A DNA stretch of 64,000 nt from Myxococcus stipitatus DSM 14675. Its GTDB lineage: Bacteria > Myxococcota > Myxococcia > Myxococcales > Myxococcaceae. Location of the stretch: contig NC_020126.1 in NCBI RefSeq assembly GCF_000331735.1, forward strand, positions 2,356,001 to 2,420,000, written 5' to 3'. Positions 34,629 to 41,348 of this stretch are shown one piece after another (positions within the stretch are counted from its first letter, which is position 1; every line of letters begins with the position of its first letter). The translations under genes and the position numbers were made by a program. The notes below the pieces were generated by a model, which saw only the letters and a program-made list of their open reading frames with translations, searched no databases and had not been told where the DNA came from.

Positions 34629-34671
34629 ATCTCGTTGGTACCACGAGATACCAGGGGCGAGAAGCCGCCGC

Positions 34672-34827
34672 CTACCGTTTGTCTTTGTCTAGCTTCTCAT
34701 CGAGCTTGCGGTTGAGTTTGTTCACCGCGCCTGTCAAGCCGTCCACTCCTCGCGCAGTACTGCGCATGCCAGCGGTCAGCGCTGCCACTGCGACTACGCC
34801 AAGGAAGCCGAGGATGATGCACGTCAT
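34672..34827 (-). CDS. Small membrane protein upstream of terminase
   Basis: 51 residues: MTCIILGFLGVVAVAALTAG is a membrane span, then a coiled segment GVDGLTGAVNKLNRKLDEKL and a Lys-rich tail. GGGGGC lies ahead of the ATG. First leftward gene after the control region. No family recognised; size and topology resemble small phage lysis or exclusion proteins. Confidence 0.6.
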   Translation of the reverse strand: MTCIILGFLGVVAVAALTAGMRSTARGVDGLTGAVNKLNRKLDEKLDKDKR

Positions 34828-35479
34828 TGGCGCCCCCAGGGTGAGAGAGACGGGCCGAAGACGGGGGAGGGAGGGGAGCGAGGGGGCATGCTCGAGATCC
34901 TAGGACCTCGGATCGCAAGAGTCATGCCCCGGGGGAGGGGTCAGGGTAACCCTCAGAAATCATTGAAAACTAGCGCGATTCTGCGCTCTGCGCACCCTCA
35001 CCCACCCGGTGGGACAAAGGGACCCATGTAGGCATAGGTAGGTATATGTATGTTATGTGCCTGCATGTGGTCGCGCTAAGTGCTTGAAATTACTTGGGTA
35101 CGACATGTGGGCCGTCTGTCTCTCTGTCGGAGTCAGGCGGGGGCTCTCTAGATGATACGGGCACTTAGCCGTATAGACAAGTGTAGGTGTAGAAATCGTC
35201 TAGGTGTATTCCCGTGGGAGCATTTAGCACACATCTCGCTAACACCCCGTAACTACTACACCTGTCTACTACTACTACTACTACTACTCTCCTCTCTATC
35301 CCCCTATGGGGGAGACTATCTCTATCTATATTCTATCTAGAATATATACATATACATATACATAGTAGGTCTCTATAGAGAGTAGGGGAGCCCTTCCCGC
35401 GTGCTGTGTACGTAGTTTCGCGGGGTTGCAAACGTGCAGAACTTGCTATGTGTTCTGAAATCTGCTAGAGGATTTCGGC
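34828..35479. promoter_or_regulatory. AT-rich control region; likely cos and/or origin
   Basis: No gene in 650 bp. Base composition departs sharply from the rest of the window. It holds a CTA trinucleotide run (35266-35288), a CCCCC-TAT-GGGGG hairpin (35296-35312), three ATATAC-type hexamer repeats (about 35345-35364) and the perfect palindrome TCTCTATAGAGA (35370-35381). The left part next to terminase is where a cos site is expected in GpA phages. The right part is the promoter of the 35480 regulator. Confidence 0.6.
35437..35457 (+). promoter_or_regulatory. GTTCTG-family site on the regulator promoter
   Basis: CAGAAC-N9-GTTCTG with TTGCTAT inside it, read rightward, 23 bp before the ATG of the 35480 gene. 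The arrangement suggests autoregulation by whichever protein binds these sites. Confidence 0.6.
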
Positions 35480-35911
35480 ATGAGCAAAAAATCTGTCTCG
35501 TTCGATTGGGACATGAGCACGATTTCGGCGCTTGAGCAGGCGGCTGAAACGGCAGGATCGACAAAGGGGGCTCTGTCCGAGCTCTGCGTGCGCGCATTCC
35601 TGGCGACCGCTACCTCAGCACAGCTCAAGGCGTGGGCGGCCAAGCAGCCCAATACGCGCGGGCGGCTCGCGGGCGGCTTGACGAAGCATGAGCAGCTCTG
35701 CGTGTCGGCGATGGAACGCATCACAGCACGGACGAAGGGCGCAGAGACGCGATACGAGACAGCCACCGTTGCCTCAGAGGCTGGGCTGACGCGGAGAGAC
35801 GCGCATATGGCCCTCAAGCGGCTCTTGGAGCGGGGGAGGGTGTCCGGGGCCGACAGCGGAGAGGATCGCTTCGGCCGGCCGGCCCAGTCGTTCTGGCGCC
35901 TAGTGGGTTAG
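35480..35911 (+). CDS. Ribbon-helix-helix plus winged-helix regulator (candidate master regulator)
   Basis: 143 residues. Residues 1-45 fit a ribbon-helix-helix: strand KSVSFDWD, helix STISALEQAAETA, turn GSTKGA, helix LSELCVRAFLA. Residues 75-143 fit a winged helix (YETATVASEAGLTRRDAHMA, then LKRLLERGRVSG as recognition helix and wing). It is the only rightward gene next to the control region and its promoter carries a GTTCTG site. RHH proteins such as the omega repressor bind tandem or inverted heptads, which is the geometry of the GTTCTG family. Its stop overlaps that of trpS by 3 bp (convergent). Confidence 0.65.
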   Translation: MSKKSVSFDWDMSTISALEQAAETAGSTKGALSELCVRAFLATATSAQLKAWAAKQPNTRGRLAGGLTKHEQLCVSAMERITARTKGAETRYETATVASEAGLTRRDAHMALKRLLERGRVSGADSGEDRFGRPAQSFWRLVG

Positions 35912-36954
35912 GGGACGCCCACCGCACGGCGAATCTTGTCCATCAAACGAGTCGCCTCGGCGCGGGCCCGGTCGGCGCCATCCTTGAGGATGCGCTCCAG
36001 CTCCGCCGGGTCGTTCACCAGCTCGGCGTGGCGCTGGCGGGCCGGACCGAAGGCCACGTGGTACGCCTCTAGGAGCTTCTTCTTGTAGTCGCCGTACCCC
36101 TTCCCGCCCGCCCTCCAGCTGGCGTCCACGTCCTTGAACTCCGACTCGGGCAGCAGGAGCTTGAGCAGGTCGTAGAGGGGGACCTCGCTGGCGATGGACG
36201 TGCCCACGGGCAAGCCCGTGGGCACGGGCTTGGGCGCATCGACGGGGGTCGAGTCCGTCTTGATGGACATGATGCGCTTCTTGATCTCCTTCTCGTCCGC
36301 GAACAGCTCGATGGTGTTCCCGTACGACTTGGACATCTTCTTGCCGTCGACGCCGGGCACCGTCTGGGTGGACTCCTGGATGCGCGCGGAGGGGAGCTTG
36401 AGGAGGCCGGGCGCGTGGCCCCGCTCCTTGCCCTCCGGGTCCGCGGGGTCATAGCCCGGCACGTACTCGGTGTTGAACTTCACGGCCCAGTCGCGGGCGA
36501 ACTCGACGTGCTGAATCTGGTCCTTGCCCACGGGGACGGCGTCCGCGCTGTAGAGCAGGATGTCCGCGGCCATCAGCACCGGGTAGGCGAAGAGGCCGAA
36601 GTCCGGGCTGATGCCCTTGGCGACCTTCTCCTTGTAGCTGTGGGCCCGCTCCAGGTTCGAGTGGGGCACCACGGTGCCCAGGATCCAGTAGAGCTCGAGC
36701 ACCTCGCGCACGTCGCTCTGGCGGAAGAGCACGGCCTTCTTGGGGTCCACCCCCAGCGCCAGGTACGCCACCGCGGCCTCGCGCGTGAGCTCCAGCGCGA
36801 GCTTGGGGTCGCGAACGGTGGTGAGCGCGTGGAGGTTGGCGATGAAGTAGTAGGCTTCGCTCTCGTCCTGCAGTTGGACGAACTGGCGAATGGCGCCGTA
36901 GTAGTTGCCGATGTGCAGCTTTCCAGAAGACTGCACGCCTGAGAGGGTCCGCAT
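35908..36954 (-). CDS. trpS: Tryptophanyl-tRNA synthetase inside the prophage
   Basis: 348 residues, the full bacterial length. Class I signatures are intact: HIGN at residue 14 (GVQSSGKLHIGNYYGA) and KMSKS at about 201 (GVDGKKMSKSYGNT), plus AYPVLMAADILLYSADAVPV and GKDQIQHVEFARD of the tryptophan pocket. It charges tRNA-Trp. The histidine in ANLHALTTV corresponds to the residue linked to indolmycin sensitivity in Bacillus-type TrpRS and is kept, so drug resistance is not evident. Composition is host-like, suggesting recent capture. Host presumably has its own copy. Confidence 0.95.
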   Translation of the reverse strand: MRTLSGVQSSGKLHIGNYYGAIRQFVQLQDESEAYYFIANLHALTTVRDPKLALELTREAAVAYLALGVDPKKAVLFRQSDVREVLELYWILGTVVPHSNLERAHSYKEKVAKGISPDFGLFAYPVLMAADILLYSADAVPVGKDQIQHVEFARDWAVKFNTEYVPGYDPADPEGKERGHAPGLLKLPSARIQESTQTVPGVDGKKMSKSYGNTIELFADEKEIKKRIMSIKTDSTPVDAPKPVPTGLPVGTSIASEVPLYDLLKLLLPESEFKDVDASWRAGGKGYGDYKKKLLEAYHVAFGPARQRHAELVNDPAELERILKDGADRARAEATRLMDKIRRAVGVP

Positions 36955-36961
36955 GGGCGCA

Positions 36962-36999
36962 CGCTGCCGCGCCCAAGGGCCCGCGTCAATCAGGGAGGA
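36962..36999. repeat. Imperfect repeat, copy A, just upstream of trpS
   Basis: About 85 percent identical over 38 bp to 37985-38021; both contain CGTCAATCAGGGAGG. The two copies flank a 1-kb block with three small leftward genes. Confidence 0.6.
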
Positions 37000-37037
37000 T
37001 GGGCGCCACCTGGCTGCATGGCGCCCGTGAAAGTGGC

Positions 37038-37301
37038 CTACCCTGCGTCGAACGTCGCCAAAGCTCGACGGGCGGCCCGGCAGTGCTCTCCGTGGATTGG
37101 CCCGGCGTGTGGGCACCAGCAAGGGCCTTCGTCTTGCCGGCGTGCTGTCAACCTCAGCGCGGCTGCGAGCTGGGGCGCTGACTGCGCCGCGTTCGCTACC
37201 TTGACGTATGCGGCACGCGCGTCTGGATGTCGGTGCGCCGGGGCGTCCTTGAGCGCCACTGCGACCACACGCACGTGCGCATCAAGCTCGAGGTCGCCCA
37301 T
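37038..37301 (-). CDS. Small early phage protein
   Basis: 87 residues, MGDLELDAHVRVVAVALKDA, Ala/Arg-rich helices, then EGPCWCPHAGPIHGEHC, which may bind a metal through Cys and His. Starts just after the stop of the 37303 gene. Unknown function. Confidence 0.5.
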   Translation of the reverse strand: MGDLELDAHVRVVAVALKDAPAHRHPDARAAYVKVANAAQSAPQLAAALRLTARRQDEGPCWCPHAGPIHGEHCRAARRALATFDAG

Positions 37302-37302
37302 G

Positions 37303-37611
37303 TCAGGCCGCCGCAGGGACCGCGAACCAATCGAACATGCCGAGTCGCCCCGGCTCCCATCGGTCCATGAAGTCGTGCAGCGTCTTGCACCCGCTCGCCC
37401 CGCCAACCATCTGGGGGAACCCCCGAAGGGTGTTGATCGACTCGTCGGTGTACCACTCGAAGTGGTCGTCCCTGGGGCACGTCCAACGGTAGGCCCACGC
37501 CACGCCAAAGGCTCTCCCGGCCTCTCGTGCAGCCCTCGCCTCGGACTCCGTGCAGGAGACATAACCCCGGGCCTGCATCTTCGCGTACGCTTGCTCTCTG
37601 TCCATGGGCAT
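37303..37611 (-). CDS. Small early phage protein
   Basis: 102 residues with GAGGA before the ATG at 37611. Tryptophan- and charge-rich: AWAYRWTCPRDDHFEWYTDE. Looks like a compact soluble protein. No family recognised. Confidence 0.55.
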   Translation of the reverse strand: MPMDREQAYAKMQARGYVSCTESEARAAREAGRAFGVAWAYRWTCPRDDHFEWYTDESINTLRGFPQMVGGASGCKTLHDFMDRWEPGRLGMFDWFAVPAAA

Positions 37612-37702
37612 GGTGATTCCTCACCCGCGCGTGGCGGGTTCCGTGGTTGTGCTCGCGAGCGCGAGCGGAACGCCTTTCGGCATCACGGCGGGGCAACAAA
37701 AA

Positions 37703-37906
37703 CTACCGGTCGCAGCGCCAGCGCTTGCGCGCGTACTCCACCGCGCCTTCCTTCGTCCCGTGGACCGGCTCATCCGTCGGCCAGTCCACAACCCTCCCGT
37801 CGTCAAGATCGACGGTCCATCTAGTCGCTTGCCAGGTCAACAGCCTGGCTCGCGCGACGCCCGTGGGGCTTCGGTCTCCGCCCCACGCAATTCCGGGTGC
37901 CTCCAT
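37703..37906 (-). CDS. Small early phage protein
   Basis: 67 residues, ending DEPVHGTKEGAVEYARKRWR, an acidic then basic helix typical of real small proteins. Weak ribosome site. Unknown function. Confidence 0.45.
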   Translation of the reverse strand: MEAPGIAWGGDRSPTGVARARLLTWQATRWTVDLDDGRVVDWPTDEPVHGTKEGAVEYARKRWRCDR

Positions 37907-37984
37907 GTTCAGCCCTCCAGAGAGTAAGACGCCATCCCGGGGAAAAACCCTCGCGGGCCGCTGTCGATTTCTACGTCCTCCACT

Positions 37985-38021
37985 CGCTGCTGCGCCCAGG
38001 GGCTACGTCAATCAGGGAGGG
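37985..38021. repeat. Imperfect repeat, copy B
   Basis: Partner of 36962-36999. It lies in the gene-free stretch 37907-38100, where I see nothing else except a run of GC-rich sequence. Confidence 0.6.
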
Positions 38022-38100
38022 GACGGAGGTCGCGCTCGAAGCTTCCCGTCACGTGGAACGAGGCACGCCACCATCGCATGGCCACGATGTTGCGCAGCTC

Positions 38101-38361
38101 TCAATCGGCTGGCGGACGCTTCGACCAGTCGCGCAGGCGAGGGAGGCTGCGGGGCGGCGGGCCAGCCAAGGGGAGGGCCAGCGTGGCATTCGTAAATCGC
38201 GCGTAGAGGCTCGGGCTCAAGTCCATTCGATACTCGGGCTCGGGTGAGGGTACTCCATCACGCGAACGTCGCCAGCCTGTCTCCGGCGATGTGGCGTCAA
38301 GGGCGTCCGAGAACCACTGGTTCAAGGCCGGGTCCAGTGGCGGGGCGTTGTCTTCGCTCAT
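38101..38361 (-). CDS. Small early phage protein
   Basis: 86 residues. MSEDNAPPLDPALNQWFSDA at the start, Pro-rich end PPPRSLPRLRDWSKRPPAD. No family recognised; start and spacing to the ParB-like gene are consistent with an operon. Confidence 0.45.
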   Translation of the reverse strand: MSEDNAPPLDPALNQWFSDALDATSPETGWRRSRDGVPSPEPEYRMDLSPSLYARFTNATLALPLAGPPPRSLPRLRDWSKRPPAD

Positions 38362-38397
38362 GGCTCTGTCCTATCAGGTCCATCAGGGAGGGAGTGA

Positions 38398-38787
38398 CTA
38401 CTCAGCGTTGTTCGCCGCCATCTCGTCGTTGAGCAGCGACACCGCCACAGCGAGTCCCAGCTCCGCGAACGCCGCGAGGAACTGCTCTTCTTCGAACAGT
38501 CGCACACCGTCAAAATAGACGTCGGCGCCTCCGTCGCGCGGCGCCAGCGTCAGGCGCTCGCACTCGTCGACAACGACGACGGGGACCTCAACCCCCAAGC
38601 GGCGAGCAGCCGCCAGACGATGCGATCCCGTCACCCCCTGGTCGCCGATGGCAAGCAGGGGCCTACCCACCCAGCCGTCGACGGCCATGGACGTCGCGAT
38701 GCGCTCCAGTCGCGCCGCGTCGCGCACCTCGTGCCGGGGAAAGATCTCGAACGGATGCACTTCGACGACGTGATCGCTGTAGTCCAT
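38398..38787 (-). CDS. ParB/sulfiredoxin-like domain protein
   Basis: 129 residues. VEVHPFEIFPRHEVRDAARL then RIATSMAVDGWVGRPLLAIG and TGSHRLAAARRLG form the ParB N-terminal domain with the GSHR version of the CTP-binding box. The helix-turn-helix of true ParB is missing and no ParA is encoded nearby, so plasmid-style partition is unlikely. Phage ParB-like proteins can be nucleases or regulators. First gene after the promoter at 38846. Confidence 0.8.
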   Translation of the reverse strand: MDYSDHVVEVHPFEIFPRHEVRDAARLERIATSMAVDGWVGRPLLAIGDQGVTGSHRLAAARRLGVEVPVVVVDECERLTLAPRDGGADVYFDGVRLFEEEQFLAAFAELGLAVAVSLLNDEMAANNAE

Positions 38788-38819
38788 GGTCTACCTCGCG
38801 TGTGGTTTGGCGGAACGAA

Positions 38820-38846
38820 AACTAACAGCATTGCTAGTGATGTCAA
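38820..38846 (-). promoter_or_regulatory. Leftward early promoter, TTGACA type, copy 1
   Basis: TTGACA (38846-38841), 15-bp spacer TCACTAGCAATGCTG, then TTAGTT. The spacer is centred on CTAG and nearly palindromic. GAGGT precedes the ATG of the ParB-like gene 55 bp downstream. A near-identical promoter stands at 41011-40985. Confidence 0.7.
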
Positions 38847-39193
38847 GTCCCGGCAGCATCTCTCCGCTTGCGCAGCGCGTCGACCCTCGACTTGAGCGCT
38901 CTCCGGTACGACGCGCTGACGTTGCCGCCGTCTTGCTGCTCGGCGTCCCAGACCAGGAGAGCGTCCCACTCGGCGGGGAGGGCCACGTGGCGCACGGTCT
39001 GCTCTTCGCGCGCATCCGGGTCCTGTATGGGCGCCAGCTCTTTACCGCGCCGCTGCTGCATGTAGTGGGCCTCGCAGTACCCCTTGGTCTTCGCCCTGCG
39101 CTCGCACCGCCATCCACGGCCCATCGCTTTGCACGGTTCCATCTGCGCAGTGTGTGGTGGCGAGGCGGGGGCGGGCAACCCCCGCGAGGCCAT
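38843..39193 (-). CDS. Zinc-finger early protein
   Basis: 116 residues from ATG 39193, which overlaps the upstream stop (TGATG). CKAMGRGWRCERRAKTKGYC with EAH makes a Cys3His zinc site similar to WRC or recombinase zinc beta-ribbons; the C-terminal half is a charged helix (SYRRALKSRVDALRKRR). Its 3' end runs into the promoter at 38846. Likely DNA-binding. Confidence 0.6.
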   Translation of the reverse strand: MASRGLPAPASPPHTAQMEPCKAMGRGWRCERRAKTKGYCEAHYMQQRRGKELAPIQDPDAREEQTVRHVALPAEWDALLVWDAEQQDGGNVSASYRRALKSRVDALRKRRDAAGT

Positions 39194-39672
39194 CACTTCG
39201 ACTCTCCGAATGCGCGGACCAACGCGGCGACCGAGTCGGACTGCGCGTTGATTCCGGCCTCCGTGAGCGCCGCTTCGACCCCCGCCCACGCGTCTTTGTG
39301 CACGAGCAGACCGATCCACGTGTCGCTCTGCGGGTGGGGCCGGCGCTCCGCCCGACGGATGCTCAGGAGTGCTTGTGCGAGCACGTGACGGTGACGCTCT
39401 AGGACGCTGGCTCTTTCGCGAGCCGCTTTGGTCTCCTGGACCAGGTCCATGGCGTCGCGCGTTGTCGGGACGGCGTTTCCCCGACTCTCAACCTTCGGGT
39501 AGCGCCTCAAGAGCACGGCTTCGGTCCGCGGCTCGCGGCGATACCAGGCGCCGGCACGAACGCACCAGTAGGGCCAGAGCTTGTTAGGTGCCTGATAGCC
39601 AATCAGCACTCTCTCGCCCTTGTCATCGACTCGTATCTGCCCCTCAATGAGCAGTCTTTTCTTTGTCGCCAC
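39193..39672 (-). CDS. Unknown early phage protein
   Basis: 159 residues. MATKKRLLIEGQIRVDDKGE, YQAPNKLWPYWCVRAGAWY, then helices with ERHRHVLAQALLSIRRAERR. No family recognised. A 17-bp CTATCCCCCTGTGGGGG hairpin lies 50 bp upstream at 39722-39738. Confidence 0.6.
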   Translation of the reverse strand: MATKKRLLIEGQIRVDDKGERVLIGYQAPNKLWPYWCVRAGAWYRREPRTEAVLLRRYPKVESRGNAVPTTRDAMDLVQETKAARERASVLERHRHVLAQALLSIRRAERRPHPQSDTWIGLLVHKDAWAGVEAALTEAGINAQSDSVAALVRAFGESK

Positions 39673-39721
39673 GTTGTTGCACCTTTCTGAGGTTGGGTTT
39701 GCCTCACGGGGGCAGCCGGCG

Positions 39722-39738
39722 CTATCCCCCTGTGGGGG
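39722..39738. repeat. Repeated C5/G5 hairpin
   Basis: CTATCCCCCTGTGGGGG; the control region carries CTATCCCCCTATGGGGG at 35296-35312. One base differs, in the loop. Could act as a terminator between 39757 and 39672. Confidence 0.5.
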
Positions 39739-39756
39739 TATTGGCGGGCCTCTGCT

Positions 39757-39984
39757 TTAGGGGCAGTGGCGTCCGTGCTCGTCGCACTCCGTCGGCGTGA
39801 GGCCGCGAACCGGAGCGATGGCGGACACGTCGGTGGGCGAGAGCAACCCCGTGCCGTCGGCACGCCACCGCTCGCCTTCGACGCGCTGCACCTCGGCACC
39901 CTCCGTCACGAGCTTCGCGACGAGCGCGCCACACAGGGTGACTTCACGACTGCCGATCTTGACGGTCCATTTATCATTCCACAT
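39757..39984 (-). CDS. Small early phage protein
   Basis: 75 residues, ATG 39984 with GAGG six bases upstream. MWNDKWTVKIGSREVTLCGA, Val/Glu-rich strands, and TPTECDEHGRHCP at the end, a possible metal site. Unknown function. Confidence 0.55.
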   Translation of the reverse strand: MWNDKWTVKIGSREVTLCGALVAKLVTEGAEVQRVEGERWRADGTGLLSPTDVSAIAPVRGLTPTECDEHGRHCP

Positions 39985-40066
39985 ACACACCTCGGGCTAC
40001 GGAGTGAGAGGGCCCGCCCCGAAGGGCGAGCTAGACGGGCTTCGTGTGGTGCGCTTGTAGGGGCCC

Positions 40067-40213
40067 TCAGTTGCCGCTGAGATGGAAAGGGCAGAAGGTC
40101 ATGTCAGGGCTCTGGCACTGGCAAATGCCGTCGTATTCGCGAGTGTCTGCCTCCGCTTCCTGGGCCTCATTGTTTTGCTGTGTGTTGGCGGTGGTGATCG
40201 AGTCGGTCGTCAT
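40067..40213 (-). CDS. Very small early protein
   Basis: 48 residues with AGGAG five bases before the ATG. Gln/Asn/Glu-rich first half, then CQCQSPDMTFCPFH, a Cys/His metal-binding end. Unknown. Confidence 0.5.
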   Translation of the reverse strand: MTTDSITTANTQQNNEAQEAEADTREYDGICQCQSPDMTFCPFHLSGN

Positions 40214-40276
40214 ACGGTCTCCTACGGCTGGTGTTGCGTTGGGTGCTGCATGGGCCGGATGCGCTCCGGCGGGCGG

Positions 40277-40405
40277 CTAATGAAACAGACATCCGGGCGC
40301 GTGGGTGTGGGCGGTACAAGCAACCTCGCAGAACTCTGTGCGTGACAGGCCGCATCCGCTGCACCGGCCCATGCCTGATTCGTTCTGGACCATCGTTGCT
40401 GACAT
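40277..40405 (-). CDS. Very small cysteine-rich early protein
   Basis: 42 residues with five cysteines and three histidines: RCSGCGLSRTEFCEVACTAH. The ribosome site GAGGTGG is one arm of a perfect 8-bp stem with a 2-base loop (40413-40430), so translation may be held back until the hairpin is opened. Confidence 0.45.
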   Translation of the reverse strand: MSATMVQNESGMGRCSGCGLSRTEFCEVACTAHTHAPGCLFH

Positions 40406-40412
40406 ACACGGG

Positions 40413-40430
40413 GCCACCTCGTGAGGTGGC
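40413..40430 (-). promoter_or_regulatory. Hairpin occluding a ribosome site
   Basis: GCCACCTC-GT-GAGGTGGC. The Shine-Dalgarno of the 40405 gene lies within the stem. Confidence 0.45.
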
Positions 40431-40529
40431 TCGCGGTCAGGGATGGGGGTGGTAGGGAGGCGAGAGCCGCGACGGCGCATTGGCGTTCTCCAGAGGGGCC
40501 CGTGCTGGCGCCCCTGGTAGGTGGTGGGA

Positions 40530-40691
40530 CTACGTCCAGGCAGCCGCTTCGCTGGCGCACTCCTTGATGCGAGCAGGGAGGTCGTACGAGTTCGACGCGT
40601 TGACCTTGCTGACCTCCGCTTTGTCCAACGTGTTGCAGGTGCCCACCGTGCGCCACGAGCCGTGGATGCGAATCTGGATTGCGTAGACCAT
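40530..40691 (-). CDS. Very small early protein
   Basis: 53 residues: MVYAIQIRIHGSWRTVGTCN, a beta-strand-rich start, then a charged helix ending in ECASEAAAWT. GAGGA lies nine bases before the ATG. Unknown function. Confidence 0.5.
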   Translation of the reverse strand: MVYAIQIRIHGSWRTVGTCNTLDKAEVSKVNASNSYDLPARIKECASEAAAWT

Positions 40692-40712
40692 GTGATGATT
40701 CCTCGGGGGTGA

Positions 40713-40737
40713 GGGCCCCGGTGATGAACCGGGGCCC
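40713..40737. terminator. Strong hairpin after the first leftward early gene
   Basis: Nine-pair stem GGGCCCCGG / CCGGGGCCC with a 7-base loop, six bases after the stop of the 40744 gene. It may terminate or attenuate the leftward early transcript. Confidence 0.6.
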
Positions 40738-40743
40738 GTTGGT

Positions 40744-40932
40744 TCAGTTGGTGGTCAGCTCGTTCAGGAGCTTTTGGAGCACTTCGGCGACGTCCGGCTG
40801 CTCCCACTTCGTGTGGATTTCGATCATCCCCTCGAGCGTCCGCCTGATTTGGTAGACCTTGAACTCGGGCCGCTCCCGAAAGAATTCCTCCCGCTTCTCT
40901 CTCACTTCCTTGAGCTGCTCTGGCGTCGCCAC
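40744..40932 (-). CDS. First leftward early protein, small and helical
   Basis: 62 residues, highly charged helix: EQLKEVREKREEFFRERPEF then VYQIRRTLEGMIEIH and VAEVLQKLLNELTTN. It is the first gene of the TTGACA promoter at 41011 and is followed by a strong hairpin, so it can be made alone and early. Candidate takeover or regulatory protein; no family recognised. Confidence 0.6.
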   Translation of the reverse strand: MATPEQLKEVREKREEFFRERPEFKVYQIRRTLEGMIEIHTKWEQPDVAEVLQKLLNELTTN

Positions 40933-40984
40933 GGCTTCCCCCTTCGTCCGGCGCGGGGTGTTTCCCCGCCGCCGATGAACACCA

Positions 40985-41011
40985 ATCTAACGTCACTGCT
41001 AGCGATGTCAA
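40985..41011 (-). promoter_or_regulatory. Leftward early promoter, TTGACA type, copy 2
   Basis: TTGACA (41011-41006), 15-bp spacer TCGCTAGCAGTGACG, then TTAGAT. Same layout as 38846-38820, again CTAG-centred. Transcribes the 40932 gene. Confidence 0.7.
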
Positions 41012-41020
41012 GCGATCCGT

Positions 41021-41070
41021 GTTCTGCACTTCCTCTGGATGGTCGCGTTGCATCCACGATCTGTGTTCTG
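41021..41070 (+). promoter_or_regulatory. Rightward promoter region with two GTTCTG half-sites
   Basis: GTGTTCTG at 41019-41026 and 41063-41070; the second is followed directly by TTAGTATC, a likely -10 for the 41106 gene. Together with the leftward promoter this forms a compact divergent control point. Confidence 0.5.
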
Positions 41071-41105
41071 TTAGTATCGCGCCATACCCCGATGGAGGTA
41101 GGCGC

Positions 41106-41306
41106 ATGAGCGTCCAACTGGCATACGAATCGCAAGGGTCTGAGGTCCGTCGCGTGCTGACAAACGACCGTGGGCAGGTGTATGTCCCCGGCGAGGGCTG
41201 GCATCCCGCCCAAGGCGCCGTGACACCTGTTCGCGGACGTCCTGTGTTTGAGCGCTGGTGTGACGTGCCCTCAGCCTGGGTGGGCGAAGCCCCCTACTGG
41301 CATTGA
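41106..41306 (+). CDS. Small rightward protein
   Basis: 66 residues with GGAGG seven bases upstream. Beta-rich: VQLAYESQGSEVRRVLTNDR, WHPAQGAVTPVRGRPVFERW. Unknown; first of a two-gene rightward island. Confidence 0.55.
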   Translation: MSVQLAYESQGSEVRRVLTNDRGQVYVPGEGWHPAQGAVTPVRGRPVFERWCDVPSAWVGEAPYWH

Positions 41307-41348
41307 GGGCGGCTTTTCGACTCGCTGGCGCCCGATACACTCGGGCGC

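Noticed and set aside
35152..35340. Rightward 62-codon frame with a leucine run
   Set aside because: The leucines come from the CTA microsatellite; no ribosome site and no partner.
35266..35364. CRISPR array
   Set aside because: The repeats are 3- and 6-bp microsatellites without spacers.
35908..37000. Boundary between two different prophages at trpS
   Set aside because: Only one integrase and one att pair are present, and the packaging/tail set and the replication set are each complete without duplication, so one element is simpler.
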